Assembly: GCF_016907555.1 (NCBI RefSeq)
Contig: NZ_JAFBCE010000001.1
Coordinates: 2,728,001 to 2,792,000, forward strand
DNA length: 64,000 nt
DNA from: Microbacterium laevaniformans
GTDB taxonomy: Bacteria > Actinomycetota > Actinomycetes > Actinomycetales > Microbacteriaceae
Reading direction: 5' to 3'
Shown: positions 1 to 8,960 of the stretch, one piece after another
How positions within the stretch are numbered: position 1 is the stretch's first letter
Layout: each line of letters begins with the position of its first letter
Translations under genes and position numbers: made by a program
The notes under the pieces: model-generated
Told to the model about the DNA's origin: nothing
Database searches by the model: none
The model's input: only the letters and a program-made list of their open reading frames with translations

Positions 1-358
1 GACCGCGGATGCCGCCGCCTACGGCTTCAGCCCGACGGGCCAGTCGTGGCTGCCGCAGCCGGCCGAATGGGCCACGCTCGCCCGCGACGCGCAGGAGTCC
101 GACCCCGACTCGACGCTGTGGCTGTACCGGACGCTCCTGGCGACCCGCCGCGCCGAGGGCCTCGGAGCGGCGACGCTGGAGTGGCTCGACGGCTACGGCG
201 ACGACGTGATCGCGTTCCGGTCCGGTCGGGTCACCGTGATCGCCAACGCCGGGGCCGCGCCGGTGATGCTGCCGTCGGGTACCGTGCTGGTCTCGAGCGA
301 GCCGTTCGACGGCACGGAGCTGCCCGTCGACGTCGCGGTGTGGATGGTCGCGGACTGA
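1..358 (+). CDS. alpha-glucosidase (GH13), C-terminal part
   Basis: The reading frame is open from the window edge (first full codon at base 2) to TGA at 356-358, giving 118 residues of a protein whose start lies outside. The run GFSPTGQSWLPQP followed by WATLARDAQESDPDSTLWLYR is typical of the end of the catalytic barrel of actinobacterial GH13 alpha-glucosidases. A short beta-rich C-terminal domain follows. The family hydrolyses alpha-1,4 or alpha-1,6 glucosides from maltodextrin import. It ends one base before a LacI-type regulator, so the two are probably co-transcribed. A decayed relative with the same C-terminal layout lies at 28813-29214. The catalytic residues lie outside the window. 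Confidence 0.85.
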   Translation, partial: TADAAAYGFSPTGQSWLPQPAEWATLARDAQESDPDSTLWLYRTLLATRRAEGLGAATLEWLDGYGDDVIAFRSGRVTVIANAGAAPVMLPSGTVLVSSEPFDGTELPVDVAVWMVAD

Positions 359-359
359 C

Positions 360-1364
360 GTGACCGGCATCGAGGAGGTCGCGCGCGCCGCCGGCGTCTC
401 GACGGCGACGGTGTCGCGCGCCCTCAGCGGACGGGGACGCCTCTCCGAGGCGACGCGCGAGCGTGTGCGCGCCGCGGCCGCCGACCTCGGCTACGTCGTC
501 TCGGCCGCGGCATCCACCCTCGCCTCGGGCCGCGCCGAGAACATCGGCGTGATCGTGCCGCTGCTGGACCGGTGGTTCTTCGCCACCGTGCTCGACGGCA
601 TCGCCGCGCAGCTCGCGCCGCGCGGCTACGACATGACGCTGTACAACCTGACCGACGATCCGGCGCAGCGGCGGAGCCTGTTCGAGGCGTCGCTGCGCCG
701 CCGACGCGTCGACGGCCTCATCGTGCTGTCGGTCGAGCTGAGCGCCGACGAGCTGCGCCAGCTGAACGAGCTGCCCGTTCCCGTCGTGGCGCTCGGCGTT
801 CCGCATGCCGAGCTGCGGGGGCTGCGCGTCGACGACACGGCCGTGGGCCGGCTCGCCACGCAGCACCTGCTGGAACTCGGCCACCGCGACATCGTGCACC
901 TCGGCTGGAGTCTGCCGGACGATGCGGGCGAGACCCTCGACATCCCCACGCGTCGGCGCCGCGGATTCGCGCAGGCGATGAGGGATGCCGGTGTCGCCGC
1001 ACCCCGCTTCGTCACGGCCGACTTCACCGTCGAGGGGGCGCGCCGCGTATCGCGTGAACTGCTCTCCGGCCCCGACGCGCCCACCGCGATCTTCGCCGCA
1101 TCCGACGAGATGGCGTTCGGCGTGCTGGCGGCGGCGCGCGAACTCGGCATCGAGGTGCCCGGCCGGCTGTCGGTCATCGGCGTCGACGGGCACGAGCTGG
1201 CGGAACTGTTCGAGCTGACGACGATCGAGCAGTTCCCGCACGCACAGGGCGAGCGCGCCGGACAGACGATCCTCGCGGAGTTGGGCGTCGACGAGCCGGC
1301 GGCTGCCTCGGCATCCCTGCCGTTCGAGCTCGTGGTCCGCGGCTCCACCGCGCCGCCGCACTGA
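360..1364 (+). CDS. LacI-family transcriptional regulator
   Basis: 334 residues from a GTG start one base after the alpha-glucosidase stop. Residues 1-50 form the LacI helix-turn-helix and hinge (EEVARAAGVSTATVSRAL, then LGYVVSAAASTLASG). The rest is a periplasmic-binding-protein-like sensor domain with the family motif ENIGVIVP and a C-terminal VIGVDGHE. Proteins of this type repress sugar uptake and hydrolase genes until a sugar binds. The position behind an alpha-glucosidase suggests a maltose- or glucoside-type inducer, which is inferred from context only. Confidence 0.93.
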   Translation: MTGIEEVARAAGVSTATVSRALSGRGRLSEATRERVRAAAADLGYVVSAAASTLASGRAENIGVIVPLLDRWFFATVLDGIAAQLAPRGYDMTLYNLTDDPAQRRSLFEASLRRRRVDGLIVLSVELSADELRQLNELPVPVVALGVPHAELRGLRVDDTAVGRLATQHLLELGHRDIVHLGWSLPDDAGETLDIPTRRRRGFAQAMRDAGVAAPRFVTADFTVEGARRVSRELLSGPDAPTAIFAASDEMAFGVLAAARELGIEVPGRLSVIGVDGHELAELFELTTIEQFPHAQGERAGQTILAELGVDEPAAASASLPFELVVRGSTAPPH

Positions 1365-1387
1365 CCACCGGTTCGCGCCGCCCGCCC

Positions 1388-1496
1388 TCCCCTGTTCCGT
1401 ATTCAGTCTGCGCTTCGGGACCTCGGCGCCCGTGCCGCGGAATCACGCGGACCACACCGGATGCCGGGACCGGCCAGACTGAGTACGGAACGGGGA
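1388..1496. repeat. intergenic inverted repeat (family D)
   Basis: The left arm at 1391-1410 (CCTGTTCCGTATTCAGTCTG) and the right arm at 1475-1495 (CAGACTGAGTACGGAACGGG) are near-perfect inverted copies about 64 bases apart. The element lies downstream of the LacI gene. It resembles in layout the other long-arm hairpin elements of this window and could act as a transcription terminator or be a small mobile repeat. Confidence 0.6.
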
Positions 1497-1500
1497 GATG

Positions 1501-1590
1501 CCGCGACGCGGCGCGAGCAGTCCCCGCGACGCGGCGCGAGCAGTCCCGGCGACGCGGCGCGAGCAGTCCCCGCGACGCGGCGCGAACGGC
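1501..1590. repeat. 23-bp tandem repeat, about four copies
   Basis: The core GCGACGCGGCGCGAGCAG begins at 1503, 1526, 1549 and (diverging to GCGAAC) 1572, an exact 23-base period. It sits between the inverted repeat at 1388-1496 and the start region of the amidohydrolase gene at 1644. No open frame with coding character was seen across it. Confidence 0.8.
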
Positions 1591-1630
1591 CGCAGCGCGC
1601 GCTCTCGGCGACGGCCGAGTGACCGCCGCG

Positions 1631-1643
1631 TACTCTCGATGGC
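1631..1643 (+). promoter_or_regulatory. leaderless promoter -10 box for the M20 gene
   Basis: TACTCT at 1631-1636 followed by seven bases and then ATG at 1644 places the expected transcription start at the A of the start codon. No Shine-Dalgarno sequence is present, which fits a leaderless mRNA. Confidence 0.55.
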
Positions 1644-2867
1644 ATGAGCATCGACCTCGAAGCCCTCTACATCGACCTGCACCGCCACCCGGAACTGTCG
1701 TTCCAGGAGACCCGCACGGCGGGTGTCATCACCCGCGAGCTCACCGCTCTCGGTCTCGAGTACGTCGAAGGCCTCGGCACCACCGGCGTCGCCACGAGCA
1801 TCACCGGCACGGCCACCGACGACGGACCCGTCGTGTGGCTGCGCGCCGACATGGACGGCCTTCCGGTCGCCGAGCAGACCGGTCTCGCCTACGCCAGCAC
1901 CGTCCGCGGCATCGACCCGGCCGGCACCGACGTGCCCGTGATGCACGCGTGCGGCCACGACATGCACGTGGCGGCCCTGCTCGGCGCTCTCGAGCGGCTC
2001 GCGGCGACCCGCGACGAGTGGTCGGGAACCGTCGTCGCCGTCTTCCAGCCCGCCGAGGAGCACGGTGCGGGCGCCCAGGCGATGATCGCCGACGGCGTGC
2101 TCGACCGTTTCCCGAAGCCCGACATCGTGCTCGGCCAGCACCTGACGCCGCTCCCGGCGGGCACGATCGGTGTGCGCCCCGGAACGCAGATGGCGGCCTC
2201 GGACGGCCTCACCGTGCGCCTTCTCGGCCGCGGCGGCCACGGTTCGCGACCGCACGCCACCATCGACCCCGTCGTCATGGCCGCCGCCACCGTCATGCGC
2301 CTGCAGACCGTCGTGTCGCGCGAGATCGACCCGCGGGAGATGGCCGTCGTCACCGTCGGCTCGATCCACGCGGGACTGAAGAACAACATCATCCCCGCCG
2401 AGGCGAAGCTCGAGTTGAGCCTGCGCTACCCCGACGACGAGGCCCGCGCCGACGTGCTCGCACGCGTCGAACGCATCGTGCGGGCGGAGGCCGCGGCATC
2501 CGGAGCGGAGGAGGAGCCGGTCATCACGACCGACCACTCGCTGCCGCCGACGATCAACGACCACGAGGCCACCGCGCGCCTGTCCGCCGCGTGGGAACGC
2601 GCCTTCGGCGAAGGGACGGTCGTCGACCCGGGCATGTTCACCGGAAGCGAGGACGTCTCGTGGTTCGCCCGCGAGGCGGGCGTGCCGCTCGTCTACTGGT
2701 TCTGGGGCGGGCTCGACCCGCAGCAGTTCGCGGATGCCGTCGCGCGCGGCACCGTGAACGAGGACATCCCCACCAACCACTCGCCCTTCTTCGCCCCGAT
2801 CCTGCACCCCACGATCGAGCGCGGAGTGGACGCGCTGGTCGTCGCGGCACGGGAGTTCCTCGGATGA
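1644..2867 (+). CDS. M20D-family amidohydrolase (hippurate/N-acyl amino acid type)
   Basis: 407 residues, the usual length for M20D metallopeptidases that cleave N-acyl or N-carbamoyl amino acids. The metal-binding motif HACGHDMH is at residues 101-108, with PAEEHGAGA further on supplying the catalytic and metal-ligand glutamates. The dimerisation domain starts around LGRGGHGSRPH. There is no signal peptide, so it is cytoplasmic. The stop overlaps the start of the next gene (ATGA at 2864-2867), suggesting translational coupling. The substrate cannot be told from sequence. Confidence 0.93.
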   Translation: MSIDLEALYIDLHRHPELSFQETRTAGVITRELTALGLEYVEGLGTTGVATSITGTATDDGPVVWLRADMDGLPVAEQTGLAYASTVRGIDPAGTDVPVMHACGHDMHVAALLGALERLAATRDEWSGTVVAVFQPAEEHGAGAQAMIADGVLDRFPKPDIVLGQHLTPLPAGTIGVRPGTQMAASDGLTVRLLGRGGHGSRPHATIDPVVMAAATVMRLQTVVSREIDPREMAVVTVGSIHAGLKNNIIPAEAKLELSLRYPDDEARADVLARVERIVRAEAAASGAEEEPVITTDHSLPPTINDHEATARLSAAWERAFGEGTVVDPGMFTGSEDVSWFAREAGVPLVYWFWGGLDPQQFADAVARGTVNEDIPTNHSPFFAPILHPTIERGVDALVVAAREFLG

Positions 2868-3799
2868 GCCTCGAGGATCTGTTCGGCCCCCAGCCCGACG
2901 AGCCGGAGCGCCCGGCTCGCGAGCCCCGGGCGGAGCGCGAGCCCCGGGCGGAGAGCGAGCCCCGGGCGGAGCGCCAGCCTCGGCCTTCGCGCGAACCGCG
3001 CCCTCCGCGCGAACCGCGTGATCCGAAGCCGCCGCGCGAACCGCGCGAACCCCGCACCCCGGGCGGTGGGGGCGGTTCTCGCACGACGCTGATCCTCGGC
3101 ATCGTCGCCGGCGTGCTGGCGGTGGCCGTCGTCGCCGTGGTCGGCTTCGCGCTGACCCGCCCGTCCGATTCGGCGCAACCGGCCACGTCGGCGACGGCGG
3201 TGGCGACCGACGATGCGTCGGTCCCGGCATCCACTCCCTCCTCGACGCCGAGTCCCACCACGACCGCCGCGGCCACGGGCGTGGCGTTCTCGGCGACCGG
3301 CTTCACGCTCACGACCGCCGCCGGCCAGCCCTTCACCTACCGATGGGCCGACGAACCCGCCGCCGCCGTCGCGGCCCTCACCGCGGCCTTCGGGGCGCCT
3401 CCGACGCAGCGCACGCAGGCGGGCAACGGATCGACACTGCCGGATTACACCGTGTACACGTGGAACGGATTCTCGCTGTTCGAGATGGTCCCGACCGCGA
3501 CGCTGACGCGGGCGGACTTCTCGCAACCGGCCTACGCGCTGTTCACCGCGAACGAGGTGGGCGGAGTGCCGGTCACGGCGGAGTTCGGCCTGAAGATCGG
3601 AATGAGCGCGGCCGAGGTGCGCGCCCTCACGCCGGCGCCGGCGAGTGAGACGCCGCGCGCCTCGGGCAGCATCCGCTTCGCCTTCGACCCCCAGCGTTCC
3701 TCGTTCAAGAACGGCACGCCCTCGTACAGCGTGTTCGCCGACACCGACGGTGCCGACGGCCCGGTCGGCACGATCCTGTACTTCTACGCTCCGCAGTAG
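2864..3799 (+). CDS. membrane-anchored protein with Pro/Arg/Glu-rich cytoplasmic tail
   Basis: 311 residues. Residues 1-70 are a low-complexity segment of repeated REPRAE and REPRPPREPR units. A single membrane helix follows (about 76-98, TLILGIVAGVLAVAVVAVVGF), then a Ser/Thr/Pro-rich stretch and an extracellular domain of about 170 residues with no recognised family. The basic N-terminal tail would face the cytoplasm. It shares an ATGA overlap with the amidohydrolase gene upstream. The in-frame repeats at 2920-3055 make this part prone to length variation. Function unknown. Confidence 0.8.
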   Translation: MSLEDLFGPQPDEPERPAREPRAEREPRAESEPRAERQPRPSREPRPPREPRDPKPPREPREPRTPGGGGGSRTTLILGIVAGVLAVAVVAVVGFALTRPSDSAQPATSATAVATDDASVPASTPSSTPSPTTTAAATGVAFSATGFTLTTAAGQPFTYRWADEPAAAVAALTAAFGAPPTQRTQAGNGSTLPDYTVYTWNGFSLFEMVPTATLTRADFSQPAYALFTANEVGGVPVTAEFGLKIGMSAAEVRALTPAPASETPRASGSIRFAFDPQRSSFKNGTPSYSVFADTDGADGPVGTILYFYAPQ

Positions 3800-3836
3800 G
3801 TCGCCGCCGCGGATCGGACGGGCGCCCTTCCGCTCG

Positions 3837-3922
3837 GTTCACAACTCCGGAGACTCGACGCCGCCAGCAGCCGGCGCCCGGCCGTTCACCCGTTTCGGGA
3901 CGATTTCTCCGGAGTTGTGAAC
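3837..3922. repeat. intergenic inverted repeat (family B, copy 1)
   Basis: Perfect 17-bp arms: GTTCACAACTCCGGAGA at 3837-3853 and its reverse complement at 3906-3922, with 52 bases between. It lies between two convergent genes. The right arm overlaps the 3' end of the VanZ/RDD gene and encodes its last residues. A related copy is at 30530-30612. A bidirectional terminator or a small repeat element are both possible. Confidence 0.75.
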
Positions 3923-4986
3923 ACCGTCCCGCCGTCGCCCACCGCGGCAGCCGGCTCACGCGCGTCGACGAGCCGCTGCCCGCTCAGCAGCCCGGGCAGC
4001 CCGCGGCCGTCGCGCGTCGTGAACACGAGTACGACGGATGCCGCGGCGAACACGAACTGCACGAACGTCCAGGGCGCCGGCACGAGCCCCAACAGCAGAT
4101 AGCCGCCGATGCCGGCGACGAACCGCAGCGGCCGCGCCACCGGGGCCGGCAGCGGCCCGCCGCGGTAGCGCAGTTCGACGGCCAGGTCACCGGGCGTGCG
4201 GCCGGTGGCGAGCACGACGACGGCCCAGATCGCGATCGGCGTCACCGCCAGGGCGAATCGGCCGGCGGCACCGTCCAGGACCGCGGCGTGGTCGCGGACG
4301 ACGTACTCGAGGAACACCTGCACGGCGACGGCCGAACCGTACCCGACGAGCACGACGCCGAGCAGATCGCAGAACATGGCGAGCAGCCGGCGTCCGCGCG
4401 TGACCGGGTGCGGGCGGCTCCCGGCATCCGTCGATCGACGCACCCACCACCGTCGGGGGACGATCAGCGCGACGAGCGAGCCGAGCACCGCCCCGACCGT
4501 GTTCGTGAGCATGTCGTCGACGTCGAAGACGCGGTACGCGCACGGGTACAGTCCCCACACCCCGGTGAGCTGGGTGGTCTCGATGGTGAGCGACACCAGC
4601 AGGCCGGTCGCGAACGCGACGAGGATGCCGCGACCGCCCAGCACACGGAGGAAGAAGCCGAGCGGCAGGAACAGCAGCACGTTCAGCGCCAGTTGCAGGA
4701 CGGCGAAGTCGGTGAGGCTGCGGGCACCGCGGAGGTCGTCGACGAAGGCCCAGATGTTCAGGTTCACCCTCGCGCAGGCGTAATTCTCGGCGTCGGGCAG
4801 GGGAAGCAGCGTGTACGTCCAAATGGCCCAGAAGTAGACGAGGGCGGCGGCCCACAGCAGAAATCGGCCGACGGTGAGCCGGCCGCGGCGACGGTAGCTG
4901 ATCGCCACGAACGGCACGAACAGCACGATTCCGACCGCGAATCCGATGGCCAGCGCGACGACACCGGAGTAGACCTCGTTCCGCAT
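3886..4986 (-). CDS. VanZ-like / RDD-domain membrane protein
   Basis: 366 residues starting at MRNEVYSG. The first ~185 residues form a VanZ-type four-helix unit (YFWAIWTYTLLPLPD, then ETTQLTGVWGLYPCAYRVFDVDDMLTNTVGA, where the E-T-x-Q and DVDD motifs are diagnostic). The second half is an RDD-type membrane domain beginning at RRLLAMFCDLLGVVLVGYG. VanZ-like proteins are linked to envelope and glycopeptide or lipid phenotypes, but their reaction is not established. The C-terminus is written by one arm of the intergenic repeat at 3906-3922, so the native tail may have been replaced. Longer in-frame extensions upstream run into the permease gene on the other strand and are not credible. Confidence 0.88.
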   Translation of the reverse strand: MRNEVYSGVVALAIGFAVGIVLFVPFVAISYRRRGRLTVGRFLLWAAALVYFWAIWTYTLLPLPDAENYACARVNLNIWAFVDDLRGARSLTDFAVLQLALNVLLFLPLGFFLRVLGGRGILVAFATGLLVSLTIETTQLTGVWGLYPCAYRVFDVDDMLTNTVGAVLGSLVALIVPRRWWVRRSTDAGSRPHPVTRGRRLLAMFCDLLGVVLVGYGSAVAVQVFLEYVVRDHAAVLDGAAGRFALAVTPIAIWAVVVLATGRTPGDLAVELRYRGGPLPAPVARPLRFVAGIGGYLLLGLVPAPWTFVQFVFAAASVVLVFTTRDGRGLPGLLSGQRLVDAREPAAAVGDGGTVFTTPEKSSRNG

Positions 4987-5056
4987 GCGTCGATCCTTGC
5001 AGCCTCGCGGCGTCATTCTCACGCTCGCCGGGATTGCGCGGCGACACGCGACCGCG

Positions 5057-5070
5057 TAATGTCGCCCGCC
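5057..5070 (+). promoter_or_regulatory. leaderless promoter -10 box for the APC permease
   Basis: TAATGT at 5057-5062 lies eight bases before the GTG at 5071. An in-frame ATG at 5059 overlaps this box, so the box helps decide that GTG at 5071 is the likelier start. Confidence 0.45.
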
Positions 5071-7113
5071 GTGACAGACGACAGTCGCGGCCCCGGCGAA
5101 GAGACGCCGATCGCCAAGCGCATCCTCATCGGTGAGCCCCTCACGAGCGAAGAGCTCGAAGGCCAGCTGCTCCCCAAGAAGATGGCGCTGCCGATCTTCG
5201 CCTCCGACGCTCTCTCCTCGGTGGCCTACGCGCCGCAGGAGCTGCTGATGATCCTGCTGATCGGCGGGACGGCCTTCCTCGCGCTCAGCCCCTGGGTTGC
5301 GGCGGCGGTCGTCGCCCTGCTCATCGTGGTGGTGCTCAGCTACCGCCAGCTGATCAAGGCCTACCCCTCGGGCGGCGGCGACTACGAGGTCGCCCGCACG
5401 AACCTGGGCGAGAAAGCCGGCGTCGTGGTCGCGGCGGCCCTGCTGGTGGACTACATCCTGACGGTGGCCGTGTCGGTCGCCTCGGGCGTGGACAACATCA
5501 TCTCGGCCCTGCCGAACCTCGACCCCTGGCGCGTCGAGCTCGCGGTCGGCTTCGTCGTGCTCATCATCCTGGTCAACCTCCGCGGTGTGCGCGAGGCATC
5601 GACGGCCTTCGCGATCCCGACCTATCTGTTCATCGGCTCGGTCATGCTCATGATCGGCACCGGGCTCGTGCGCTGGATGCTGGGCGACGCGCCGATCGCC
5701 GAGAGCGCCCAGTTCGCCGTGCAGGCCGAGGATCTCAGCCAGGCCGCTCTCATCCTGCTGATCCTGCGCGCGTTCTCCAGCGGCTGTTCCGCCCTGACCG
5801 GCGTGGAGGCCGTCTCCAACGGTGTTCCGGCGTTCCGCCAGCCGAAGATCCGAAACGCCCAGACGACGCTCGTTCTGATGGGTTCGATCGCCATCACGAT
5901 GTTCGCGGGCCTCACGGTGCTCGCCCTCGTCGCCGGCGTGCACTACTCGGAGGACCCGTGCCGACTCGTCGGCTTCAACTGCGAGGCGCTCGTGCAGCCG
6001 AGCCTCATGGCGCAGGTAGCCGCTGCGACGTTCGGCAACGGCAGCATCCTCTTCTTCGTGGTGCAGGCCGCAACCGCCGCCGTCCTGCTGCTGGCCGCCA
6101 ATACGGCTTTCAACGGCTTCCCGCTGCTGGGTTCGGTGCTCGCACGCGACGGCTATGCTCCGAAGGCCCTGAACACGCGCGGCGACCGTCTCGTCTACTC
6201 GAACGGCATGATCATCCTGGGCCTGGCCGCGGTGCTGGTGCTCGTGATCTTCCAGGCGAAGCTGACCACGCTGATCCAGCTGTACATCATCGGCGTCTTC
6301 GTCTCGTTCTCACTCGGCCAGCTCGGCATGGTCAAGCACTGGCGGCGCGAGCTGCGGCTACTCTCCCCGAAGGCGGCGAAGGCACGGCGAGAGGCGATCT
6401 CGGGCCTGTTCATCAATGCGCTCGGGGCGACGTTCACGATCGTCGTCCTCGTGATCGTGACGATCACGAAGTTCACCCACGGCGCCTACCTCGTCTTCAT
6501 CGCGATCCCGCTGCTGTCGTTCCTCATGATCGGGGTGCACCGCTACTACCGCGACGTCTCGCACGAGATCGCCATGGACGACGACGTGCACTACGGCTCG
6601 ACCGGAGATGTCGCGCTCGTGCTGGTGGGCACGCTGCAGAAGCCGACGGCGAAGGCGATCGACTACGCCCTGTCGGGCAGGCACGACAAGACGTTGGCGG
6701 TACACGTCGCGGTCACGGCGGAAGAAGCCCGCGACGTGCAGGAGGACTGGAAGTTGCACAACATGCCGGTCCCGCTCGTGGTGATCGAATCGCCCTACCG
6801 CCACTACGCGCCTCCGATCGCCCAGTTCATCACGAAGTATCGCGAGAAGCACGGCAGCGCCGTCGTCACGGTTTACATGCCGCAGTACATCGTGGGTCAC
6901 TGGTGGGAGACGTTCCTGCACAACCGACGCGCGCGCCGCATCGCACAGCAGCTCATGCTCGTGCACGGCGTGCAGATCACGCTGGTGCCGTGGCTGCTCG
7001 ACTCGTCGGAGCTGATCTACGGCCGCCGCTCCCGCCCGCTTCTCGGAGATGACCGTCGTGACGGACGGCTGCCGAGCTACGGGCTGGTCGCCCACACCGA
7101 AGACGAGAGTTGA
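5071..7113 (+). CDS. APC-superfamily amino acid permease
   Basis: 680 residues. An N-terminal cytoplasmic stretch ends in ALPIFASDALSSVAYAPQE, the helix-1 signature of the large APC permeases. About 12 membrane helices follow, up to around residue 500. The last ~150 residues are soluble and universal-stress-like (DVALVLVGTLQKPTAKAIDYAL). The family imports amino acids or polyamines with protons, and the soluble tail may sense a nucleotide or regulate. It is monocistronic. An ATG at 5059 would add four residues. Confidence 0.9.
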   Translation: MTDDSRGPGEETPIAKRILIGEPLTSEELEGQLLPKKMALPIFASDALSSVAYAPQELLMILLIGGTAFLALSPWVAAAVVALLIVVVLSYRQLIKAYPSGGGDYEVARTNLGEKAGVVVAAALLVDYILTVAVSVASGVDNIISALPNLDPWRVELAVGFVVLIILVNLRGVREASTAFAIPTYLFIGSVMLMIGTGLVRWMLGDAPIAESAQFAVQAEDLSQAALILLILRAFSSGCSALTGVEAVSNGVPAFRQPKIRNAQTTLVLMGSIAITMFAGLTVLALVAGVHYSEDPCRLVGFNCEALVQPSLMAQVAAATFGNGSILFFVVQAATAAVLLLAANTAFNGFPLLGSVLARDGYAPKALNTRGDRLVYSNGMIILGLAAVLVLVIFQAKLTTLIQLYIIGVFVSFSLGQLGMVKHWRRELRLLSPKAAKARREAISGLFINALGATFTIVVLVIVTITKFTHGAYLVFIAIPLLSFLMIGVHRYYRDVSHEIAMDDDVHYGSTGDVALVLVGTLQKPTAKAIDYALSGRHDKTLAVHVAVTAEEARDVQEDWKLHNMPVPLVVIESPYRHYAPPIAQFITKYREKHGSAVVTVYMPQYIVGHWWETFLHNRRARRIAQQLMLVHGVQITLVPWLLDSSELIYGRRSRPLLGDDRRDGRLPSYGLVAHTEDES

Positions 7114-7164
7114 CGGCATCCGAGGCGGCTCCGTCGCGCCGGAGCCGTGACGGATGCCGGGGCG

Positions 7165-7176
7165 TAGCCTAGAGGG
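7165..7176 (+). promoter_or_regulatory. leaderless promoter -10 box for sufS
   Basis: TAGCCT at 7165-7170, six bases, then GTG at 7177. No ribosome-binding sequence is present in the gap. Confidence 0.5.
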
Positions 7177-8448
7177 GTGACTTCCGCGACCGCGTCTCCC
7201 GCTTCCACCGCGCCCGTAACGGCCCTGGACGCCTCCGCGATCAAGGCCGACTTCCCGATCCTGGCCGAGCAGGTCAACGGCCACCCCCTCGCCTATCTCG
7301 ACTCCGCGGCCACCAGTCAGAAGCCGCTCGCGGTGCTCGACGCCGAGCGCGACTTCCTCACGCACGCGAACGCCGCGGTGCACCGTGGGGCGCACACGCT
7401 GGCCGCCGAGGCGACGGAGCTGTTCGAAGACGCGCGAGCCACCGTGGCCGGGTTCGTCGGCGCGCAGCCCGAACAGCTCGTCTGGACGAGCGGCGCCACG
7501 ATGGGCCTCAACCTCGTCGCATACTCCATCGGGAATGCGCGCCTCGTGAGACCGGGTGACGAAATCGTCACGACCGCGATCGAGCACCACGCGAACCTCA
7601 TTCCGTGGCAGGAGCTCGCGGCCCGCACCGGCGCCGTGCTGCGCCACATCCCGGCGCACGACGACGGCACGCTCGACATGGATGCCGCGGCATCCCTCAT
7701 CACCGAGCGCACCCGGGTCGTCGCCTTCACGCACGTCTCGAACGTCCTCGGCATCGTGAACCCCGTCGCCGAGCTCATCGCCCTCGCTCAGGGCGTCGGC
7801 GCGATCACGGTGATGGATGCCTGCCAGTCAGCGCCGCACCTGCCTCTCGACCTGCCCGCTCTCGGCGTCGACCTCGCGGTCTTCAGCGGACACAAGATGC
7901 TCGGCCCGTACGGTGTCGGCGGCCTGTATGGGCGCACGCCGGTGCTCGAGGCGCTGCCGCCGTTCCTCACGGGCGGCTCGATGATCACGACCGTGACGCT
8001 CGATCGCGCCGAGTACCTGCCGCCGCCGCAGCGCTTCGAGGCGGGCACCCAGCCGGTCGGCCCCGCGATCAGCCTGGCCGCCGCCGTGCGCTACCTCGAC
8101 GACATCGGCCTCGATCGCATCCATGCCCACGAGGGCATGCTCGCTCAGCGCATGCACGCGGGCCTCGCGGAGATCCCCGGCGTCCGCCTGCTCGGCGACG
8201 CCGCCGGGGTCGAGCGCGTCGGGCTGTGGGCCTTCGACGTCGACGGCGTGCACGCCCATGATGCCGGCCAGTACCTCGACGCGCTGGGCATCGCCGTCCG
8301 CGTCGGCCACCATTGCGCCGCGCCCCTGCACTCGCGCTACGGCGTCACGGCCAGCGTTCGCGCCAGCACCGCCCTCTACAACACCACCGACGACGTCGAC
8401 CGTCTCATCGAGGCCGTCGCCGGCATCCGCCCTTACTTCGGAGTCTGA
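7177..8448 (+). CDS. sufS: cysteine desulfurase SufS
   Basis: 423 residues, class V PLP aminotransferase fold. The PLP lysine is K240 in SGHK. The catalytic cysteine is C380 in RVGHHCAAPLH, the type II (SufS) arrangement with a short, well-defined active-site loop. It takes sulfur from cysteine as a persulfide and passes it to SufU, whose gene starts one base after this stop. About 20 extra low-complexity residues at the N-terminus are typical of actinobacterial versions. No other suf genes are beside it, so this is a separate sufSU pair. Confidence 0.95.
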   Translation: MTSATASPASTAPVTALDASAIKADFPILAEQVNGHPLAYLDSAATSQKPLAVLDAERDFLTHANAAVHRGAHTLAAEATELFEDARATVAGFVGAQPEQLVWTSGATMGLNLVAYSIGNARLVRPGDEIVTTAIEHHANLIPWQELAARTGAVLRHIPAHDDGTLDMDAAASLITERTRVVAFTHVSNVLGIVNPVAELIALAQGVGAITVMDACQSAPHLPLDLPALGVDLAVFSGHKMLGPYGVGGLYGRTPVLEALPPFLTGGSMITTVTLDRAEYLPPPQRFEAGTQPVGPAISLAAAVRYLDDIGLDRIHAHEGMLAQRMHAGLAEIPGVRLLGDAAGVERVGLWAFDVDGVHAHDAGQYLDALGIAVRVGHHCAAPLHSRYGVTASVRASTALYNTTDDVDRLIEAVAGIRPYFGV

Positions 8449-8449
8449 C

Positions 8450-8911
8450 ATGAGCGATCTCGACGCCCTCTACCGTGAGCTGATCCTCGATCACTCCAAG
8501 CACCCGCAGCACTTCGGCCTCACCGACGAGGGCGACGCACCCGCCACGGTCGGCACGATCGGCACCTCGCACCAGAAGAACCCCGTCTGCGGCGACGAGA
8601 TCACGCTGCGCGCCCGCGTCGACGGCGAGACCATCGCCGACGTGCGGTGGGAGGGTCGGGGCTGCTCGATCTCGCAGGCCTCGGCATCCATGCTCGCCGA
8701 CCTCGTCGCCGAGGAAGGGCTCAGCCGGGCCGAGGCCCTGCAGCTGATCGAGGGGTTCCGTGAGGCGCTGCGCTCGCGCGGAACCCTCGAGCTCGACGAG
8801 GAGGTCTACGGCGACGCCGCGGCCCTGTCGGGGGTGTCGAAGTTCTCGGCACGCGTGAAGTGCGCGATGCTCGCCTGGGTCGCCCTCGAAGACGCCATCG
8901 CCAAAGCCTGA
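8450..8911 (+). CDS. sufU: SufU, zinc-dependent sulfurtransferase for Fe-S assembly
   Basis: 153 residues. Three conserved cysteines are visible: C47 (NPVCGDE), C72 (GRGCSIS) and C138 (VKCAMLAW), with the SufU-specific insertion between the second and third. SufU accepts the persulfide from SufS and binds zinc through these cysteines and an aspartate. It starts one base after the sufS stop, so the two are co-translated. Confidence 0.95.
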   Translation: MSDLDALYRELILDHSKHPQHFGLTDEGDAPATVGTIGTSHQKNPVCGDEITLRARVDGETIADVRWEGRGCSISQASASMLADLVAEEGLSRAEALQLIEGFREALRSRGTLELDEEVYGDAAALSGVSKFSARVKCAMLAWVALEDAIAKA

Positions 8912-8960
8912 CCCCCTCCCCGCCCCGGTGCGGATGCCGAGCCGCTAACGGGTGGGGGGC

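Noticed and set aside
9..363. Two short rightward frames at the left edge
   Set aside because: Shadow frames of the alpha-glucosidase end, which has the correct codon bias and homology.
4987..5943. Long leftward extension of the VanZ frame (685 codons in all)
   Set aside because: It lies opposite the permease gene and reads as low-complexity His/Asp/Glu/Arg sequence typical of antisense G+C-rich DNA.
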